This document shows positions 15,412 to 25,724 of a stretch of DNA of 64,000 bases, in pieces. The stretch is from Paludibacteraceae bacterium (GTDB lineage Bacteria; Bacteroidota; Bacteroidia; Bacteroidales; Paludibacteraceae): positions 49,351 through 113,350 of the forward strand of contig JAGPGD010000001.1 in NCBI GenBank assembly GCA_018056165.1, written 5' to 3'. Both the position numbers and the translations under genes were made by a program. Within the stretch, counting starts at the first letter, position 1. Each line of letters begins with the position of its first letter. The notes beneath the pieces were generated by a model. The model did no database searches. It had not been told where the DNA came from and saw only the letters and a program-made list of their open reading frames with translations.

Positions 15412-16002
15412 ATGCTGAATATCATTTTGTTCGGAGCTCCAGGAAGTGGAAAAGGAACACAAAGTAAACTCATTGCCCAGAAATACCATCTCAAACATAT
15501 ATCAACAGGAGAATTACTACGCACTGAAATGAAAAAGCAATCAGAGCTTGGTAAAATCGCTGAAAATTATATTTTAAAAGGCAATTTACTTCCTGACGAA
15601 ATAATAATGGATATTTTAATCAAAAATATTGATGACGATTTAAAAAACTACAATGGAATTCTTTTTGATGGCTTTCCTCGAACACTTCCGCAGGCAGAAA
15701 TGCTTGAAAAAATACTCCATGAACTAAATACTGAAATAACGCTTTTGATTGACTTGAAAGTTAATGAAGAAGAATTAATAAAACGCCTTTTAAAACGAGC
15801 AGAAATTGAAATAAGAAACGATGACAAACCGGATATAATCAAAAAAAGATTGGAAATCTATGCTCAAAATGCAGAGCCAATTAATGAATTTTATAAGAAA
15901 TTAAACAAGTATATTGCTATTGATGGAATGGGAACTGTGGAAGAAGTTTTTTCTCGTATTGAAAAAGTAATCAACTCAAAATTAAATGAGGCTAAAAACT
16001 AA
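15412..16002 (+). CDS. adk: Adenylate kinase
   Basis: Interconverts ATP+AMP and 2 ADP. The P-loop GAPGSGKGT is at residues 8-16, followed by HISTGELLR (AMP site), FDGFPRT at 85-91 and RAEIEIRNDDKPDIIKKRL. At 196 residues and without the zinc-type LID insertion it is the short form of the enzyme. It is the second gene of the hpt-adk-obg group. Confidence 0.97.
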   Translation: MLNIILFGAPGSGKGTQSKLIAQKYHLKHISTGELLRTEMKKQSELGKIAENYILKGNLLPDEIIMDILIKNIDDDLKNYNGILFDGFPRTLPQAEMLEKILHELNTEITLLIDLKVNEEELIKRLLKRAEIEIRNDDKPDIIKKRLEIYAQNAEPINEFYKKLNKYIAIDGMGTVEEVFSRIEKVINSKLNEAKN

Positions 16003-16044
16003 ATTATCTTAATTTTGTTATCAAGTTATGTATAAAAAATTCAG

Positions 16045-17196
16045 ATGGCAACTTCCAATTTTGTTGATTACGTAAAAATCTATTGTCGTTCTGGCAAAGG
16101 AGGCGCAGGTTCTACTCACTTCCGTCATGAAAAATATCTACCAAAAGGGGGTCCTGATGGCGGTGATGGTGGACGTGGTGGACATATTATTTTAAGAGGA
16201 AATAAAAATTATTGGACTTTGCTACATCTAAAATATGCTCGTCACATTTTTGCTGAAGATGGTGAAAATGGCAGCAAAAATAGAAGTTTTGGCAAAAGTG
16301 GTCAAAATAAAATCATTGAAGTTCCTTGTGGTACAGTGGTTTACGACGGCGAGACAGGAGAATTTATTTGTGATATTACACAAGATGGGGAAGAAGTTAT
16401 TTTGTTGGAAGGTGGACGCGGTGGACTTGGAAACTGGCATTTCAGAACTGCTACAATGCAAGCTCCGCGTTTCTCTCAACCAGGTGAGCCACGAAAAGAA
16501 AAAACTATCATTTTACAACTCAAAGTACTAGCTGATGTAGGGCTGGTTGGTTTTCCCAATGCTGGAAAATCAACCTTGTTATCAGTTGTTTCGGCTGCTA
16601 AACCAAAAATTGCCGATTATCCTTTCACTACATTGGTTCCACAACTCGGAATCGTTTCCTATCGTGACAATCAATCATTCGTTATGGCTGATATTCCTGG
16701 CATCATTGAAGGAGCGGCAGAAGGTCGTGGACTGGGACTTCGTTTTCTTCGACATATCGAACGCAATTCTATTCTTCTGTTTATGATTCCAGCGGATAGC
16801 AAAAATATTCAGGAAGAATATTATATTTTACTCAGCGAATTGGAAAAATACAATCCACAACTTCTTGAAAAAGAACGCATTCTTGCCATTTCAAAAAGTG
16901 ATTTGCTGGATAAAAATTCACTGAAGGATTTGAAAAACAATCTTTCAATGGATATTCCTTCGGTATTTATCTCTTCTATCACAGGCGAAGGTATCAACGA
17001 ATTGAAAAATTTACTGTGGACAGAACTTAATAAACCATCCAATCAACTGCTGGAAATTTCTCACCAACCTCTTTCTATTGCTCATCATAAAATTGAGATA
17101 GAAAAAGAAGAAAAGGACGATGATATTTCTTTTTCAGAAGAGAATGAAGAAGAAAATTTTAATCAATTTAAAGGAATTGGCTGGGACGATCAATAA
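16045..17196 (+). CDS. obg: GTPase Obg/CgtA
   Basis: An essential ribosome-associated GTPase involved in 50S maturation and stress signalling. The glycine-rich Obg fold occupies residues 1-158 ([39 protein letters not shown]). The G domain has G1 GFPNAGKST at 169-177, switch/G3 [17 protein letters not shown]4 SKSDLL. The C-terminus is a short acidic tail ([20 protein letters not shown]) rather than the Gram-positive OCT domain. 383 residues; last gene of the operon. Confidence 0.97.
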   Translation: MATSNFVDYVKIYCRSGKGGAGSTHFRHEKYLPKGGPDGGDGGRGGHIILRGNKNYWTLLHLKYARHIFAEDGENGSKNRSFGKSGQNKIIEVPCGTVVYDGETGEFICDITQDGEEVILLEGGRGGLGNWHFRTATMQAPRFSQPGEPRKEKTIILQLKVLADVGLVGFPNAGKSTLLSVVSAAKPKIADYPFTTLVPQLGIVSYRDNQSFVMADIPGIIEGAAEGRGLGLRFLRHIERNSILLFMIPADSKNIQEEYYILLSELEKYNPQLLEKERILAISKSDLLDKNSLKDLKNNLSMDIPSVFISSITGEGINELKNLLWTELNKPSNQLLEISHQPLSIAHHKIEIEKEEKDDDISFSEENEEENFNQFKGIGWDDQ

Positions 17197-17384
17197 TTTT
17201 TTCACTGAATGAATTGATGTATGTTTTTGAAAAAAAAAACTATCCTTCCGTTAAAAAACTGAAAAATTATCTTGAAAGCTTCAGTTAAAAGTCTGCCAGA
17301 TGAACGAATATCATTATCAGTAAACAAAGTTGATGGGATCTATAAGGATTGATTTCGAATCATCAAGAATCAGAAGTTATCTTG

Positions 17385-17392
17385 TATATTTG
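17385..17392 (+). promoter_or_regulatory. -7 promoter element of recJ
   Basis: TATATTTG matches TAnnTTTG; the recJ ATG is 72 bp downstream. The 267 bp gap between obg and recJ holds no gene that I can see. Confidence 0.5.
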
Positions 17393-17463
17393 TAGAACTA
17401 AAAATTAATTGTAGTTTTAATCAAAAAGTTAATTTTCGTCTATTTTATTAAGCATCAATAGTA

Positions 17464-19194
17464 ATGAAAAACAAATGGAGGTATAAACAACTTTCCGAAG
17501 ATCAAATAAAAATTCAACAAAATTTAGTAAATGATTTGAGTATCAACCCTTTATTAGCTCAATTGCTAGTTCAGCGTGGCATTAATAATTTTGAAGAAGC
17601 ACGAAAGTTTTTCAGACCTGACCTGAACGATCTTCACGATCCATTTCTCATGGCTGATATGGATAAAGCGGTCGACAGATTGACTAAAGCTATGATTAAA
17701 AATGAAAAAATATTAATCTATGGTGATTACGACGTGGATGGCACTACCTCTGTGGCAATGGTTTATAAATTCATCAAACAGTATCATTCCAGAATAGGTT
17801 TTTATATTCCAGATCGTTATACAGAAGGTTATGGAATTTCTTATGAGGGAATTAATTATGCAGCCAGAAATCATTTCAGCCTGGTGATTGCTCTCGATTG
17901 TGGCATCAAGGATATGGAAAAAATTGCTTACGCAGCAAAATTGAACATAGATTTTATTATTTGTGATCATCACACCACCGGTGAGACACTTCCCTCATCC
18001 ATAGCAGTGTTAGATCCCAAACGTAATGATTGTCTTTATCCGTATAAACATCTTTCTGGGTGCGGTGTAGGTTTTAAGTTGCTTCAAGCTTTTTCCTTTA
18101 AAAATGATATTGCTTTTTCAGACCTTATTCCTTTGTTGGAATATGTTACTTTAAGCATTGCTTCTGATATCGTTCCTATTACTGGTGAAAACAGAATTTT
18201 AGCTTATTACGGTCTGAAACAGATTAATACAAGTCCTTCCATTGGTTTAAAAGAAATTATCAATGTATGCAATCTGTCAGATAAGGAAATTACCATTAGT
18301 GACATAGTTTTTAAAATTGGTCCTCGCATCAATTCCAGCGGACGGATAAAATCCGCTTCGGAAGTTGTAGAATTGCTTATATCCAATGATGTGAATTTTT
18401 CCAGAAAAAAAAGTGAAATTTTGAACGAGTACAATAACGATCGGAAAAATTTGGATAAAAACATTACAGACGAAGCTATTCAAATGATTGCCAATGATAA
18501 GGAATATTATAAGAAAAAATCTATTGTAGTTTATCAACCTCATTGGCACAAAGGAGTATTAGGAATTGTAGCTTCACGGCTCACTGATGAATATTATAAA
18601 CCTGCTATTGTTTTAGGACGATCAAATGGAATGGTTTCTGGTTCGGGTCGTTCCGTGCAGGGTTTTGATCTTTACAAAGCCATAGAATATTGTAGTGATT
18701 TACTTGAAAATTTTGGCGGGCACATGTATGCGGCTGGTTTATCGCTAAAAGAAAAAAATATACCGTTGTTCGCTGCAAAATTTGAGGAATACGTTTCAGA
18801 AAACATTCTTGAAGAGCAAACCTATCCTCAAATGGATATTGATTGTATTCTTCAATTTAAAGACATTACACCCAAATTTTTTCGTATCTTAAAACAATTT
18901 GCACCTTTTGGTCCCGAAAATATGAAACCTGTTTTTGTTTCAAAAAAAGTTTTTGATTATGGAACAAGTCGGTTGGTTGGCAAAGAACAGGAACATTTAA
19001 AAATGGAATTAATTGATTCAAGCTCCGAAAATGTGATGAATGGAATTGCTTTTGGTATGAGTGAATATAACACTTATTTAAAATCTCTTCAACCTCTAAA
19101 TATTTGTTATACTTTGGAGGAAAATAATTTCAATGGCAATACTACCATTCAACTGATAATTAAAGATATGAAGGTCGAAAACGAAAATTTTTGA
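17464..19194 (+). CDS. recJ: Single-strand-specific 5'-3' exonuclease RecJ
   Basis: Degrades 5' single-stranded DNA in recombination and repair. The DHH phosphoesterase motifs are in order: GDYDVDGT at residues 87-93, ALDCG near 145, ICDHHTTG with DHH at 168-170, and LDPKRND at about 183. The DHHA1 region follows (HWHKGVLGIVASRLTDEYYKP, then SGSGRSVQGFDLYKAI and FGGHMYAAGLSL), and a C-terminal OB-like domain begins at QFAPFGPENMKPVF. 576 residues, normal for the family. Monocistronic by context. Confidence 0.97.
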   Translation: MKNKWRYKQLSEDQIKIQQNLVNDLSINPLLAQLLVQRGINNFEEARKFFRPDLNDLHDPFLMADMDKAVDRLTKAMIKNEKILIYGDYDVDGTTSVAMVYKFIKQYHSRIGFYIPDRYTEGYGISYEGINYAARNHFSLVIALDCGIKDMEKIAYAAKLNIDFIICDHHTTGETLPSSIAVLDPKRNDCLYPYKHLSGCGVGFKLLQAFSFKNDIAFSDLIPLLEYVTLSIASDIVPITGENRILAYYGLKQINTSPSIGLKEIINVCNLSDKEITISDIVFKIGPRINSSGRIKSASEVVELLISNDVNFSRKKSEILNEYNNDRKNLDKNITDEAIQMIANDKEYYKKKSIVVYQPHWHKGVLGIVASRLTDEYYKPAIVLGRSNGMVSGSGRSVQGFDLYKAIEYCSDLLENFGGHMYAAGLSLKEKNIPLFAAKFEEYVSENILEEQTYPQMDIDCILQFKDITPKFFRILKQFAPFGPENMKPVFVSKKVFDYGTSRLVGKEQEHLKMELIDSSSENVMNGIAFGMSEYNTYLKSLQPLNICYTLEENNFNGNTTIQLIIKDMKVENENF

Positions 19195-19215
19195 AATGAA
19201 AAATAATATTATTTT

Positions 19216-20373
19216 TCAAGAGGAAGAACTGTCATCCTTATCTTTTCTCTTTGAAAGCCATTCTTCATTAAAAGTTCCCGAGTGCGTAGTTCTCCTTTCA
19301 TCCAATACAATAAAACGTCTGTAATATGATAAAATGAGAGAAGTAATGGGCAAAGCAATTATCATTCCAGCCAACCCCAATAAAGCACCCCAGATGGAAA
19401 GCGACAATAAAATTAAAGCAGGATGGAGTCCTGTTACTTTGCCCATTATTTTTGGAACCAAAATCAAATCTTGTATGGCTTGCACTACAAGCCATACAAT
19501 AGCAATACTTAAAACAACAAGCCAAAAATTTTGACCTGTTTCAGCTGACTTTAATACTGCCAGAAAAAAACATGGAATAATGCCCAGTAATTCCAGATAC
19601 GGAACAAGATTTAAAATACCAATAGTCAAGCCCATTAAAATAGACATCGGTAAACCAATAATACTTAGCCCGATCATGTGCAAAATTCCTACACACATAG
19701 CCACCAGCGCTTGCCCTCTAAAATAGCGATTCATTCCATCTGCGATATCTTGAGCTATCTGCCAAACTATTGAACGATATTTTTGAGGAACCAGTTCAAT
19801 CCATTTGGTAGAAATTCTTTCGTAATCCATTAAAATAAAAAACAAATAAAGAAAAATAATAATAATTACTGCCCAACTCAAAATAAAATTGAGAGCACCA
19901 CTAACAAAATTCCAAACTTCAGGCAAGACTTTTTTGAGAATCGACAGAAAATTTTCATTCTGAAACAAGGTTTGGAAATCGAATTTAGCAAGAAATTCTT
20001 TTAATTGGTTTTGCCATGCCACAGGCAAAATGGCATCTATATCCGTACTTTGAATATAACTATTGATTAATCCAACAACTGTTCGGGTCTCATCAATAAT
20101 AATAGGAACAAGAATAAATCCCAAACCAACAAAAAATCCTATGAAAAGCAGAAGGGTAATAATGACTGACAATAAGCGTGACTTGAATTTTAACTTATGT
20201 TGAAAAAAATGAACAATGGGTTGTAATAAATAAGCCAAAAGCCAGCCAACGAGAAAAGGCAACAAAACCTTACTTATCTTTTTTAATAAAAGGAAGAGCA
20301 AAAAAATTATGGTCAACGTAATAATAATACGTACAACCCGATCAAAAGTATAAGGTTTTGAATTTTCGCTCAT
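19216..20373 (-). CDS. AI-2E family transporter (PF01594-type permease)
   Basis: A 385-residue inner-membrane protein with about eight hydrophobic segments: two near the N-terminus (IIITLTIIFLLFLLLKKIS, FLVGWLLAYLL), a soluble middle portion, and a C-terminal cluster including GLTIGILNLVPYLE and LHPALILLSLSIWGALLGLAGM, the conserved parts of the AI-2E/PerM family. Members include exporters of AI-2, Na+/H+ antiporters and lipid-related permeases, so the substrate is open. It follows tdk by 15 bp on the same strand and probably shares its transcript. The C-terminus is charged (SKRKDKDDSSSS). Confidence 0.9.
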   Translation of the reverse strand: MSENSKPYTFDRVVRIIITLTIIFLLFLLLKKISKVLLPFLVGWLLAYLLQPIVHFFQHKLKFKSRLLSVIITLLLFIGFFVGLGFILVPIIIDETRTVVGLINSYIQSTDIDAILPVAWQNQLKEFLAKFDFQTLFQNENFLSILKKVLPEVWNFVSGALNFILSWAVIIIIFLYLFFILMDYERISTKWIELVPQKYRSIVWQIAQDIADGMNRYFRGQALVAMCVGILHMIGLSIIGLPMSILMGLTIGILNLVPYLELLGIIPCFFLAVLKSAETGQNFWLVVLSIAIVWLVVQAIQDLILVPKIMGKVTGLHPALILLSLSIWGALLGLAGMIIALPITSLILSYYRRFIVLDERRTTHSGTFNEEWLSKRKDKDDSSSS

Positions 20374-20388
20374 AAAATTACTTGTTTT

Positions 20389-20982
20389 TTAATGCTGAGA
20401 AGACTTCTTCTGAACTTCATTGTAACATTTCCGACAAAGGGGTTCATACTGATCCAACTCACCCAGCAACACTTGTTTGTCATTTTCAACCAGTCGGTGA
20501 GAAATATAAGCCAGTGCCCCACAGCGGACACAGATAGCATGTACTTTGTAAACATCGTCTGCTATAGCGAGTAAAGCTGGCATGGGTCCAAAAGGAACAC
20601 CTCTAAAATCCATATCCAGTCCAGCTACAATCACACGGATGCCATCATTCGCCAATTGGTTACAAACATCCACCAAACCATTATCAAAAAATTGAGCTTC
20701 ATCAATGCCCACCACATCTACGTTTGAACTCAAAAGTAAAATACTTGCCGAGGAATCGACCGTCGTAGAAGGTATAGTATTTCTGTCGTGCGACACCACT
20801 TCATCCACTGAATAACGAGTATCTATTCGAGGTTTAAAAATTTCAACTTTTTGTCTCGCAAATTGTGCTCGCCGTAAACGTCGAATAAGTTCTTCCGTTT
20901 TACCAGAAAACATCGAACCACATATAACTTCAATACTGCCACATATTTTTTCATTGGGATGGGTCTGTTCTGAATAAATCAT
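20389..20982 (-). CDS. tdk: Thymidine kinase
   Basis: Type II (zinc) thymidine kinase for nucleoside salvage. The P-loop GSMFSGKT is at residues 22-29, followed by the Walker-B-like [13 protein letters not shown] with the catalytic Glu, GLDMDFRG, and the zinc site from CVRCG and CRKC. 197 residues. A TAnnTTTG element (complement of 21117-21124) lies about 135 bp upstream. First gene of a two-gene unit with the AI-2E transporter. Confidence 0.97.
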   Translation of the reverse strand: MIYSEQTHPNEKICGSIEVICGSMFSGKTEELIRRLRRAQFARQKVEIFKPRIDTRYSVDEVVSHDRNTIPSTTVDSSASILLLSSNVDVVGIDEAQFFDNGLVDVCNQLANDGIRVIVAGLDMDFRGVPFGPMPALLAIADDVYKVHAICVRCGALAYISHRLVENDKQVLLGELDQYEPLCRKCYNEVQKKSSQH

Positions 20983-21116
20983 CTTTTTAAAAACAGGTTT
21001 TGTTGAAAATTAAAATTTCTTTTTTATTTCTCTCTCAATTGTTGTAACTTTACACCACTTAAAGGTCGTTGTTCCTAACAAAGTTTTTTATCTTTTTCAA
21101 AAAATTTTGAAAATTA

Positions 21117-21124
21117 CAAAGATA
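21117..21124 (-). promoter_or_regulatory. -7 promoter element, likely for tdk
   Basis: The minus strand reads TATCTTTG, matching TAnnTTTG, in the divergent gap between tdk and the gene at 21190. Confidence 0.4.
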
Positions 21125-21189
21125 TTTATTTGTAATTTCTGACAAAATTAAAAAAAATAATAAATATTAAAATTGTTTTTAGCAAAAAT

Positions 21190-22023
21190 ATGAACAGAGA
21201 AATTATTCTTCTTCTTTTGAGAAAAAATATTCATGATTTAGATTTGCTCACCGAAAGTTTGAGCGAAATGGTTGAATTTCCACCTGTTTTACTTCATATG
21301 ATTCAACAAAAAGTGAAAGAAATTCAAGATTATGTAGATCAATTAATCGCTGAAGAGACAACAATAGTAGAAACAGAAAAAGAATCAGATATTTTTGAAG
21401 CTCAAACAAATGAAAAATCAACCCAGACGTCAGAAAAAGAAGAAAAAATAGAAAATGAAGTAGCAAATTTTCAAATAGAAAAAGAGAATTCCGTGAATGA
21501 AACCATCATTTCAAGCGAAATCGTTGAAAATATATCTTTTGAACCGCAAAAAGAAGAAATGATAGAATACGTTTCAGACGAAACTACTCCTGAAATAGGG
21601 AAAGAAAATGATATTTTTCCAGAAGAATCTGAAGAGAAAATTTCGAAAGAAAAGATTTTAGAAACAGAAATGGAAGAACAAACAACTTCTATTTCACCCT
21701 CAGAAACTATTAATAAGGAAAAAACTATTATTTCCAAACCAACCCTTTCTCAATTGTTCCCTCAACCTGAAAATAATATAGAAGCTACTTTGTCGCATCA
21801 AAAAATTGACGACATAAAAAAAGCCATCAGCATTGGTGATCGTTTCCGATTTCAACGAGTACTTTTCAAAGGCAATGGAGAAGATATGAATAAAACACTC
21901 AATTATTTAAATCAACTGGCTACCTTTGAAGAAGCTGTCTCATTTCTGGAAGCAAAATATCATTGGGAAAAAGATAACGAAACTGCCGAAGATTTTTACA
22001 GAATCTTGAAAAGAAGATTTTAA
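21190..22023 (+). CDS. Conserved hypothetical protein with acidic linker
   Basis: Not recognised as an enzyme. A short N-terminal helical domain (residues 1-55: NIHDLDLLTESLSEMVEFPP, QQKVKEIQDYVDQLI) is joined by about 140 residues of E/K/T/S-rich low-complexity linker to a conserved-looking C-terminal domain of about 75 residues (KAISIGDRFRFQRVLFKGN, MNKTLNYLNQLATFEEA, YHWEKDNETAEDFYRILKRRF). I recall this C-terminal pattern from Bacteroidales hypothetical proteins. It precedes rsmI by 26 bp and is probably cotranscribed with it. Confidence 0.8.
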   Translation: MNREIILLLLRKNIHDLDLLTESLSEMVEFPPVLLHMIQQKVKEIQDYVDQLIAEETTIVETEKESDIFEAQTNEKSTQTSEKEEKIENEVANFQIEKENSVNETIISSEIVENISFEPQKEEMIEYVSDETTPEIGKENDIFPEESEEKISKEKILETEMEEQTTSISPSETINKEKTIISKPTLSQLFPQPENNIEATLSHQKIDDIKKAISIGDRFRFQRVLFKGNGEDMNKTLNYLNQLATFEEAVSFLEAKYHWEKDNETAEDFYRILKRRF

Positions 22024-22049
22024 AGCGTTGTAATAAAAAAATAATTGCT

Positions 22050-22769
22050 ATGAATCACTCAGCCCAAGAAGATCATCATTCAATCAAGAATAATAAGCCA
22101 AAATTATATCTTGTTCCTACACCTGTCGGGAACCTTGAAGATATGACTTTACGAGCTATCCGCATACTGAAAGAAGTGGATATGATTCTGGCAGAAGATA
22201 CCCGTACCAGCAGTATTTTACTCAAACATTTTGATATAAAAACGCCCTTACTCTCCCATCACAAATTTAATGAACATCAAACAGTCGATAATGTTGTGCA
22301 GCAACTTTTGAGTGGACAAACCATTGCATTAATTTCCGACGCAGGCACACCTGCTATTTCCGATCCAGGTTTTCTACTGGTGAGGAAGTGCATAGAAAAT
22401 GATATTGAAATAGAATGCTTGCCCGGTGCCACTGCTTTTGTACCAGCACTTGTTGTTTCTGGCTTGCCCGCAGACCGATTTTGCTTTGAAGGTTTTTTGC
22501 CCATTAAAAAAAGACGTCAAAATAGATTAAAAGAATTGGCTTCTGAAAATCGTACCATGATTTTTTATGAATCACCTTTTCGACTATTAAAAACCTTAAC
22601 TCAACTTGCCGAAACGCTTGGAAATGACCGAAAAGCTTCTGTCTCCCGTGAAATATCCAAATTTTTTGAAGAAACTAAACGAGGAACTTTTCACGAATTA
22701 ATTGATTATTTTACTGAAAATTCGCCAAAAGGAGAATTTGTTATTGTCGTTGCTGGAAAAGAAGAATAA
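22050..22769 (+). CDS. rsmI: 16S rRNA (cytidine1402-2'-O)-methyltransferase
   Basis: Uses SAM to methylate the 2'-O of C1402 in the ribosomal decoding centre. Tetrapyrrole-methylase fold with the RsmI signatures LVPTPVGNLEDMTLRA, ILAEDTRTS near residue 50, LISDAGTPAISDPG near 95, and LPGATAFVPALVVSGL. 239 residues; it lacks the extra C-terminal HTH-like extension of longer homologues and ends at EFVIVVAGKEE. Confidence 0.96.
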   Translation: MNHSAQEDHHSIKNNKPKLYLVPTPVGNLEDMTLRAIRILKEVDMILAEDTRTSSILLKHFDIKTPLLSHHKFNEHQTVDNVVQQLLSGQTIALISDAGTPAISDPGFLLVRKCIENDIEIECLPGATAFVPALVVSGLPADRFCFEGFLPIKKRRQNRLKELASENRTMIFYESPFRLLKTLTQLAETLGNDRKASVSREISKFFEETKRGTFHELIDYFTENSPKGEFVIVVAGKEE

Positions 22770-22782
22770 CCTATTCGTTACA

Positions 22783-23778
22783 TCATTGTTTTAACTTTGC
22801 TCCGACACTATCGATTACAATAGTATCTCCTGGTTGTACTTTAAATTCTTGTACTGGTTGTTCTTTGGGTTCTTTTTTCTTTTTGGAGAACAAACGGAAA
22901 ATCCAGCTATTGGCTACAGTTTCAGCAGCTCTGGTCACTTGAACAACAGCTTCATCAACTTTTGCTACAGCAGTATCAATATTTTGTGCCATTTGCTTAT
23001 CGTGCACGAGGCGAGGAAGAGTTCCTTCACCATGATTCAATGCATAAGTAGTCGTATGTAATTCATATATAACAGAATCAACATCGCTTAAAATTTTATT
23101 CAATTTTCTAGTTAGTTTATCATCATTAACTAATTTCCCCAAATCGCCTTGTCCGCTATCAATTTTGCTGATCAGTTGTTTTACATGAGCTATCGCTGAA
23201 TTAACATTATTCATAGCAAGATTTAATTGCATAGTAAGTGAATCATGGTTGATAAGATTTCCGATATCACCTTGTCCACTGTCAACTTTAGCCATTATGG
23301 AACGCAAATGGGACACTGTGCCTGTAGCTTCTTGCAGCATTGCTTGTGTTTGAGCCAGCATCCCTTGAATATCAAGTCCTTCTGCCACTTTTAAAAAATC
23401 CCCTTCTTGTACCTGTCCTGTTTGTTGGTCACCGGGTAAAATGAGGACAATTTTTCCACCCATTAAACCTTCTTGTCCAATTTGAACAGTAGAATTTTTG
23501 TAAATGTATTTTGTATAACGATTATTTACCGAAAAAGTAACAATAACAGAGGTGTCCGAAACAATACGTATGTTTTTCACGGTTCCTACATTAATACCGG
23601 CAAACCGCACATTATTGCCTACTGACAAACCCCGAACATCCTTAAACGAGGCATATAAATTGGTGTTTGAAGTAAACAGATTTTCTTTGCTGCCAATAAG
23701 GTAAACAGCCACTATGAATAAAACAATAGCAACTGCAATAAAAATACCTAATCTTAAGGCTCTTTTTTGTGTTTTCAT
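22783..23778 (-). CDS. mlaD: MlaD-type MCE-domain lipid-transport protein
   Basis: Periplasmic lipid-binding component of an Mla-type ABC system that moves phospholipid between the membranes. One N-terminal membrane anchor (residues 8-29), then an MCE domain at about 35-115 (LYASFKDVRGLSVGNNVRFA, NVGTVKNIRI, GLMGGKIVLILPG). The remainder is helical with two near-identical segments (KVDSGQGDIGNLINHDSL and KIDSGQGDLGKLVNDDKL). 331 residues. It is the last gene of the mlaE-mlaF-mlaD operon (18 bp after mlaF). Confidence 0.93.
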   Translation of the reverse strand: MKTQKRALRLGIFIAVAIVLFIVAVYLIGSKENLFTSNTNLYASFKDVRGLSVGNNVRFAGINVGTVKNIRIVSDTSVIVTFSVNNRYTKYIYKNSTVQIGQEGLMGGKIVLILPGDQQTGQVQEGDFLKVAEGLDIQGMLAQTQAMLQEATGTVSHLRSIMAKVDSGQGDIGNLINHDSLTMQLNLAMNNVNSAIAHVKQLISKIDSGQGDLGKLVNDDKLTRKLNKILSDVDSVIYELHTTTYALNHGEGTLPRLVHDKQMAQNIDTAVAKVDEAVVQVTRAAETVANSWIFRLFSKKKKEPKEQPVQEFKVQPGDTIVIDSVGAKLKQ

Positions 23779-23796
23779 ATTGAATTGATTTTATTA

Positions 23797-24531
23797 TTAA
23801 ATAAAATAATCTCTTATTTCTTTTTCTTTGCTATGACTTAATTCGTCATATGTGCCTTCGGCTATAAAAACCCCGTCATTCATTATTTTTATGTTGTCGG
23901 TAGCCATTTTGGCACACTTGGTATCATGTGTAATGATGATAGAAGAAGTATTATATTCCTCACGAATTTTAATGATCAATTCACTTATTTCGCCTGAGGT
24001 TACTGCATCAAGTCCAGTAGTGGGTTCATCATACAAAATGATTTCTGGACGAAGAATCAAGGTGCGTGCCAGAGCAATTCTTTTTTTCATACCTCCTGAA
24101 AGTTCTGATGGCATTTTATCAATTGCCTCCAGTAATCCGACGCTTCTTAGTGATGTTTCAATCAGTTCTTCTGCTTCACGCTTTTTATCCACAAACTGCG
24201 TACGTCGTATTGGGAAAAGCAAATTTTCACGAACACTCATTGAATCGTATAAAGCACCTCCTTGAAAAAGGTAACCCACTTTTTTACGTATTTCATTTAG
24301 CTCATTATCATTGCACTGCAATATATCTGTCCCTAAAACTTTTATTTCGCCTCCATCAGGCTCTATTAATCTTACAATACATTTTGCCAATACTGACTTC
24401 CCGATACCTGATTTTCCCATAATTCCTAAATTTTCTCCACGATGCAATGTTAGACTTATACCTCGTAAAACGGGCTTGTCAGAAAAAAATTTATACAAGT
24501 CTTTTACTACAATTACTTCTTCTTTTTCCAT
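23797..24531 (-). CDS. mlaF: MlaF-type ABC transporter ATPase
   Basis: Cytoplasmic ATPase of the lipid transporter. Walker A GKSGIGKS near residue 38, Q-loop GYLFQGGALYDSM typical of MlaF, signature ELSGGMKKRIALAR, Walker B LYDEPTTGLDAV, switch His in IIITHD. 244 residues. Seven bp after mlaE, 18 bp before mlaD. Confidence 0.95.
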   Translation of the reverse strand: MEKEEVIVVKDLYKFFSDKPVLRGISLTLHRGENLGIMGKSGIGKSVLAKCIVRLIEPDGGEIKVLGTDILQCNDNELNEIRKKVGYLFQGGALYDSMSVRENLLFPIRRTQFVDKKREAEELIETSLRSVGLLEAIDKMPSELSGGMKKRIALARTLILRPEIILYDEPTTGLDAVTSGEISELIIKIREEYNTSSIIITHDTKCAKMATDNIKIMNDGVFIAEGTYDELSHSKEKEIRDYFI

Positions 24532-24538
24532 TATTGGC

Positions 24539-25366
24539 TTATAAAATATTAGTAATTAATACAAAAATAAGGTCTATCACGAATACTGTAAGCGATGAAG
24601 ACACTACTGCTGAATTAGCTGCATAACCTACAGATTCTGTTCCCTTGTTGGCATTGTAGCCTTTGTAACAACCAATTAGCCCAATAAAAAATCCGAAAAA
24701 GACAGTTTTTATGGTCGCAGGAATCAAATCTATAAAGCCTAACACCCCGAAGGCACTATTGATGAACAACATACCGCTCATATGTTCAAAAGCATTAATG
24801 GCAAGAAAAGCTCCCAATAGGCTTAGGGCATCGGCAAATATTACAAGAATAGGTACAACAATCGTAGCAGCCAAAACTCGAGTAGCCACAACAAACCCCA
24901 ATGGTTTTGTTCCTGAAACTTCCATGGCATCAATTTGTTCAGTAACCCTCATGGCAGCAATTTCAGCACCAATGCCAGAACTTATTTTCCCTGCACAAAT
25001 CAGTCCAGTGATTACGGGTCCCAATTCTCTCACCATAGCAATGGCAACCACTCCTGGTAATAACGTCTGGGCACCAAAATTTGATAAAATAGGATATATT
25101 TGCATGGTAAGTACCAAACCCATAATAAATCCCGTAACACTTACTAATGATAAAGATTTGTTCCCGATCAGAAAACCTTGCTTAATCAGTTCTTTATGCT
25201 CAAATGGGGGTTGAAAAAATTGTTTTATGACTTTTCCTGTGAAAAGAACCATTTCTCCGAGGTCAATAAATATTCCATTATAGAGATTCCGTATATCTTC
25301 ATCTATATGAAATTTCTTGATCTTCAAATTTTGCACTTTTAGACTTTTAGTACTTATTGTCTTCAT
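24539..25366 (-). CDS. mlaE: MlaE-type ABC transporter permease
   Basis: Inner-membrane permease of the lipid transporter. About five transmembrane segments. Family hallmarks GPVITGLICAGKISSGIGAEI, MRVTEQIDAMEVSGTKPLGF and IKTVFFGFFIGLIGCYKGY are present. 275 residues, first gene of mlaEFD. The N-terminus (residues 1-25) is a charged extension before the first helix. Confidence 0.95.
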   Translation of the reverse strand: MKTISTKSLKVQNLKIKKFHIDEDIRNLYNGIFIDLGEMVLFTGKVIKQFFQPPFEHKELIKQGFLIGNKSLSLVSVTGFIMGLVLTMQIYPILSNFGAQTLLPGVVAIAMVRELGPVITGLICAGKISSGIGAEIAAMRVTEQIDAMEVSGTKPLGFVVATRVLAATIVVPILVIFADALSLLGAFLAINAFEHMSGMLFINSAFGVLGFIDLIPATIKTVFFGFFIGLIGCYKGYNANKGTESVGYAANSAVVSSSLTVFVIDLIFVLITNIL

Positions 25367-25720
25367 TGTATCAATTCATAAGTTTTTTAAAATTTTTACA
25401 ATTTCCCTTATTAATAACCTCCTAATCAGCTTAGAAAATTAATAAACAATTGCTTTTTGATTATTATTTGAATATCTCTCTTAAATTTCGATACAAAAAA
25501 ACTTATAATTTACATTTCTTCAAAAATATTATTTGTTTTTCTCGCATCAAATTGATTTTGATTTTTTGCCACTTAATTTTATTTTTCAATTTTCCTGATA
25601 TTTTAACATAAAACTTTAACATTCTAAACAAAATTGATGCCAAAAGTTACATTGTGAAATCCGCCGTTCTGAAACAGAAAAGTATTAATACCAAACAACT
25701 TTCGAAAATAAAACAATAAA
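25367..25720. other. Non-coding gap upstream of mlaE
   Basis: AT-rich, no gene visible on either strand. I saw no full TAnnTTTG match for mlaE. It presumably holds the mlaEFD promoter. Confidence 0.4.
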
Positions 25721-25724
25721 AACA

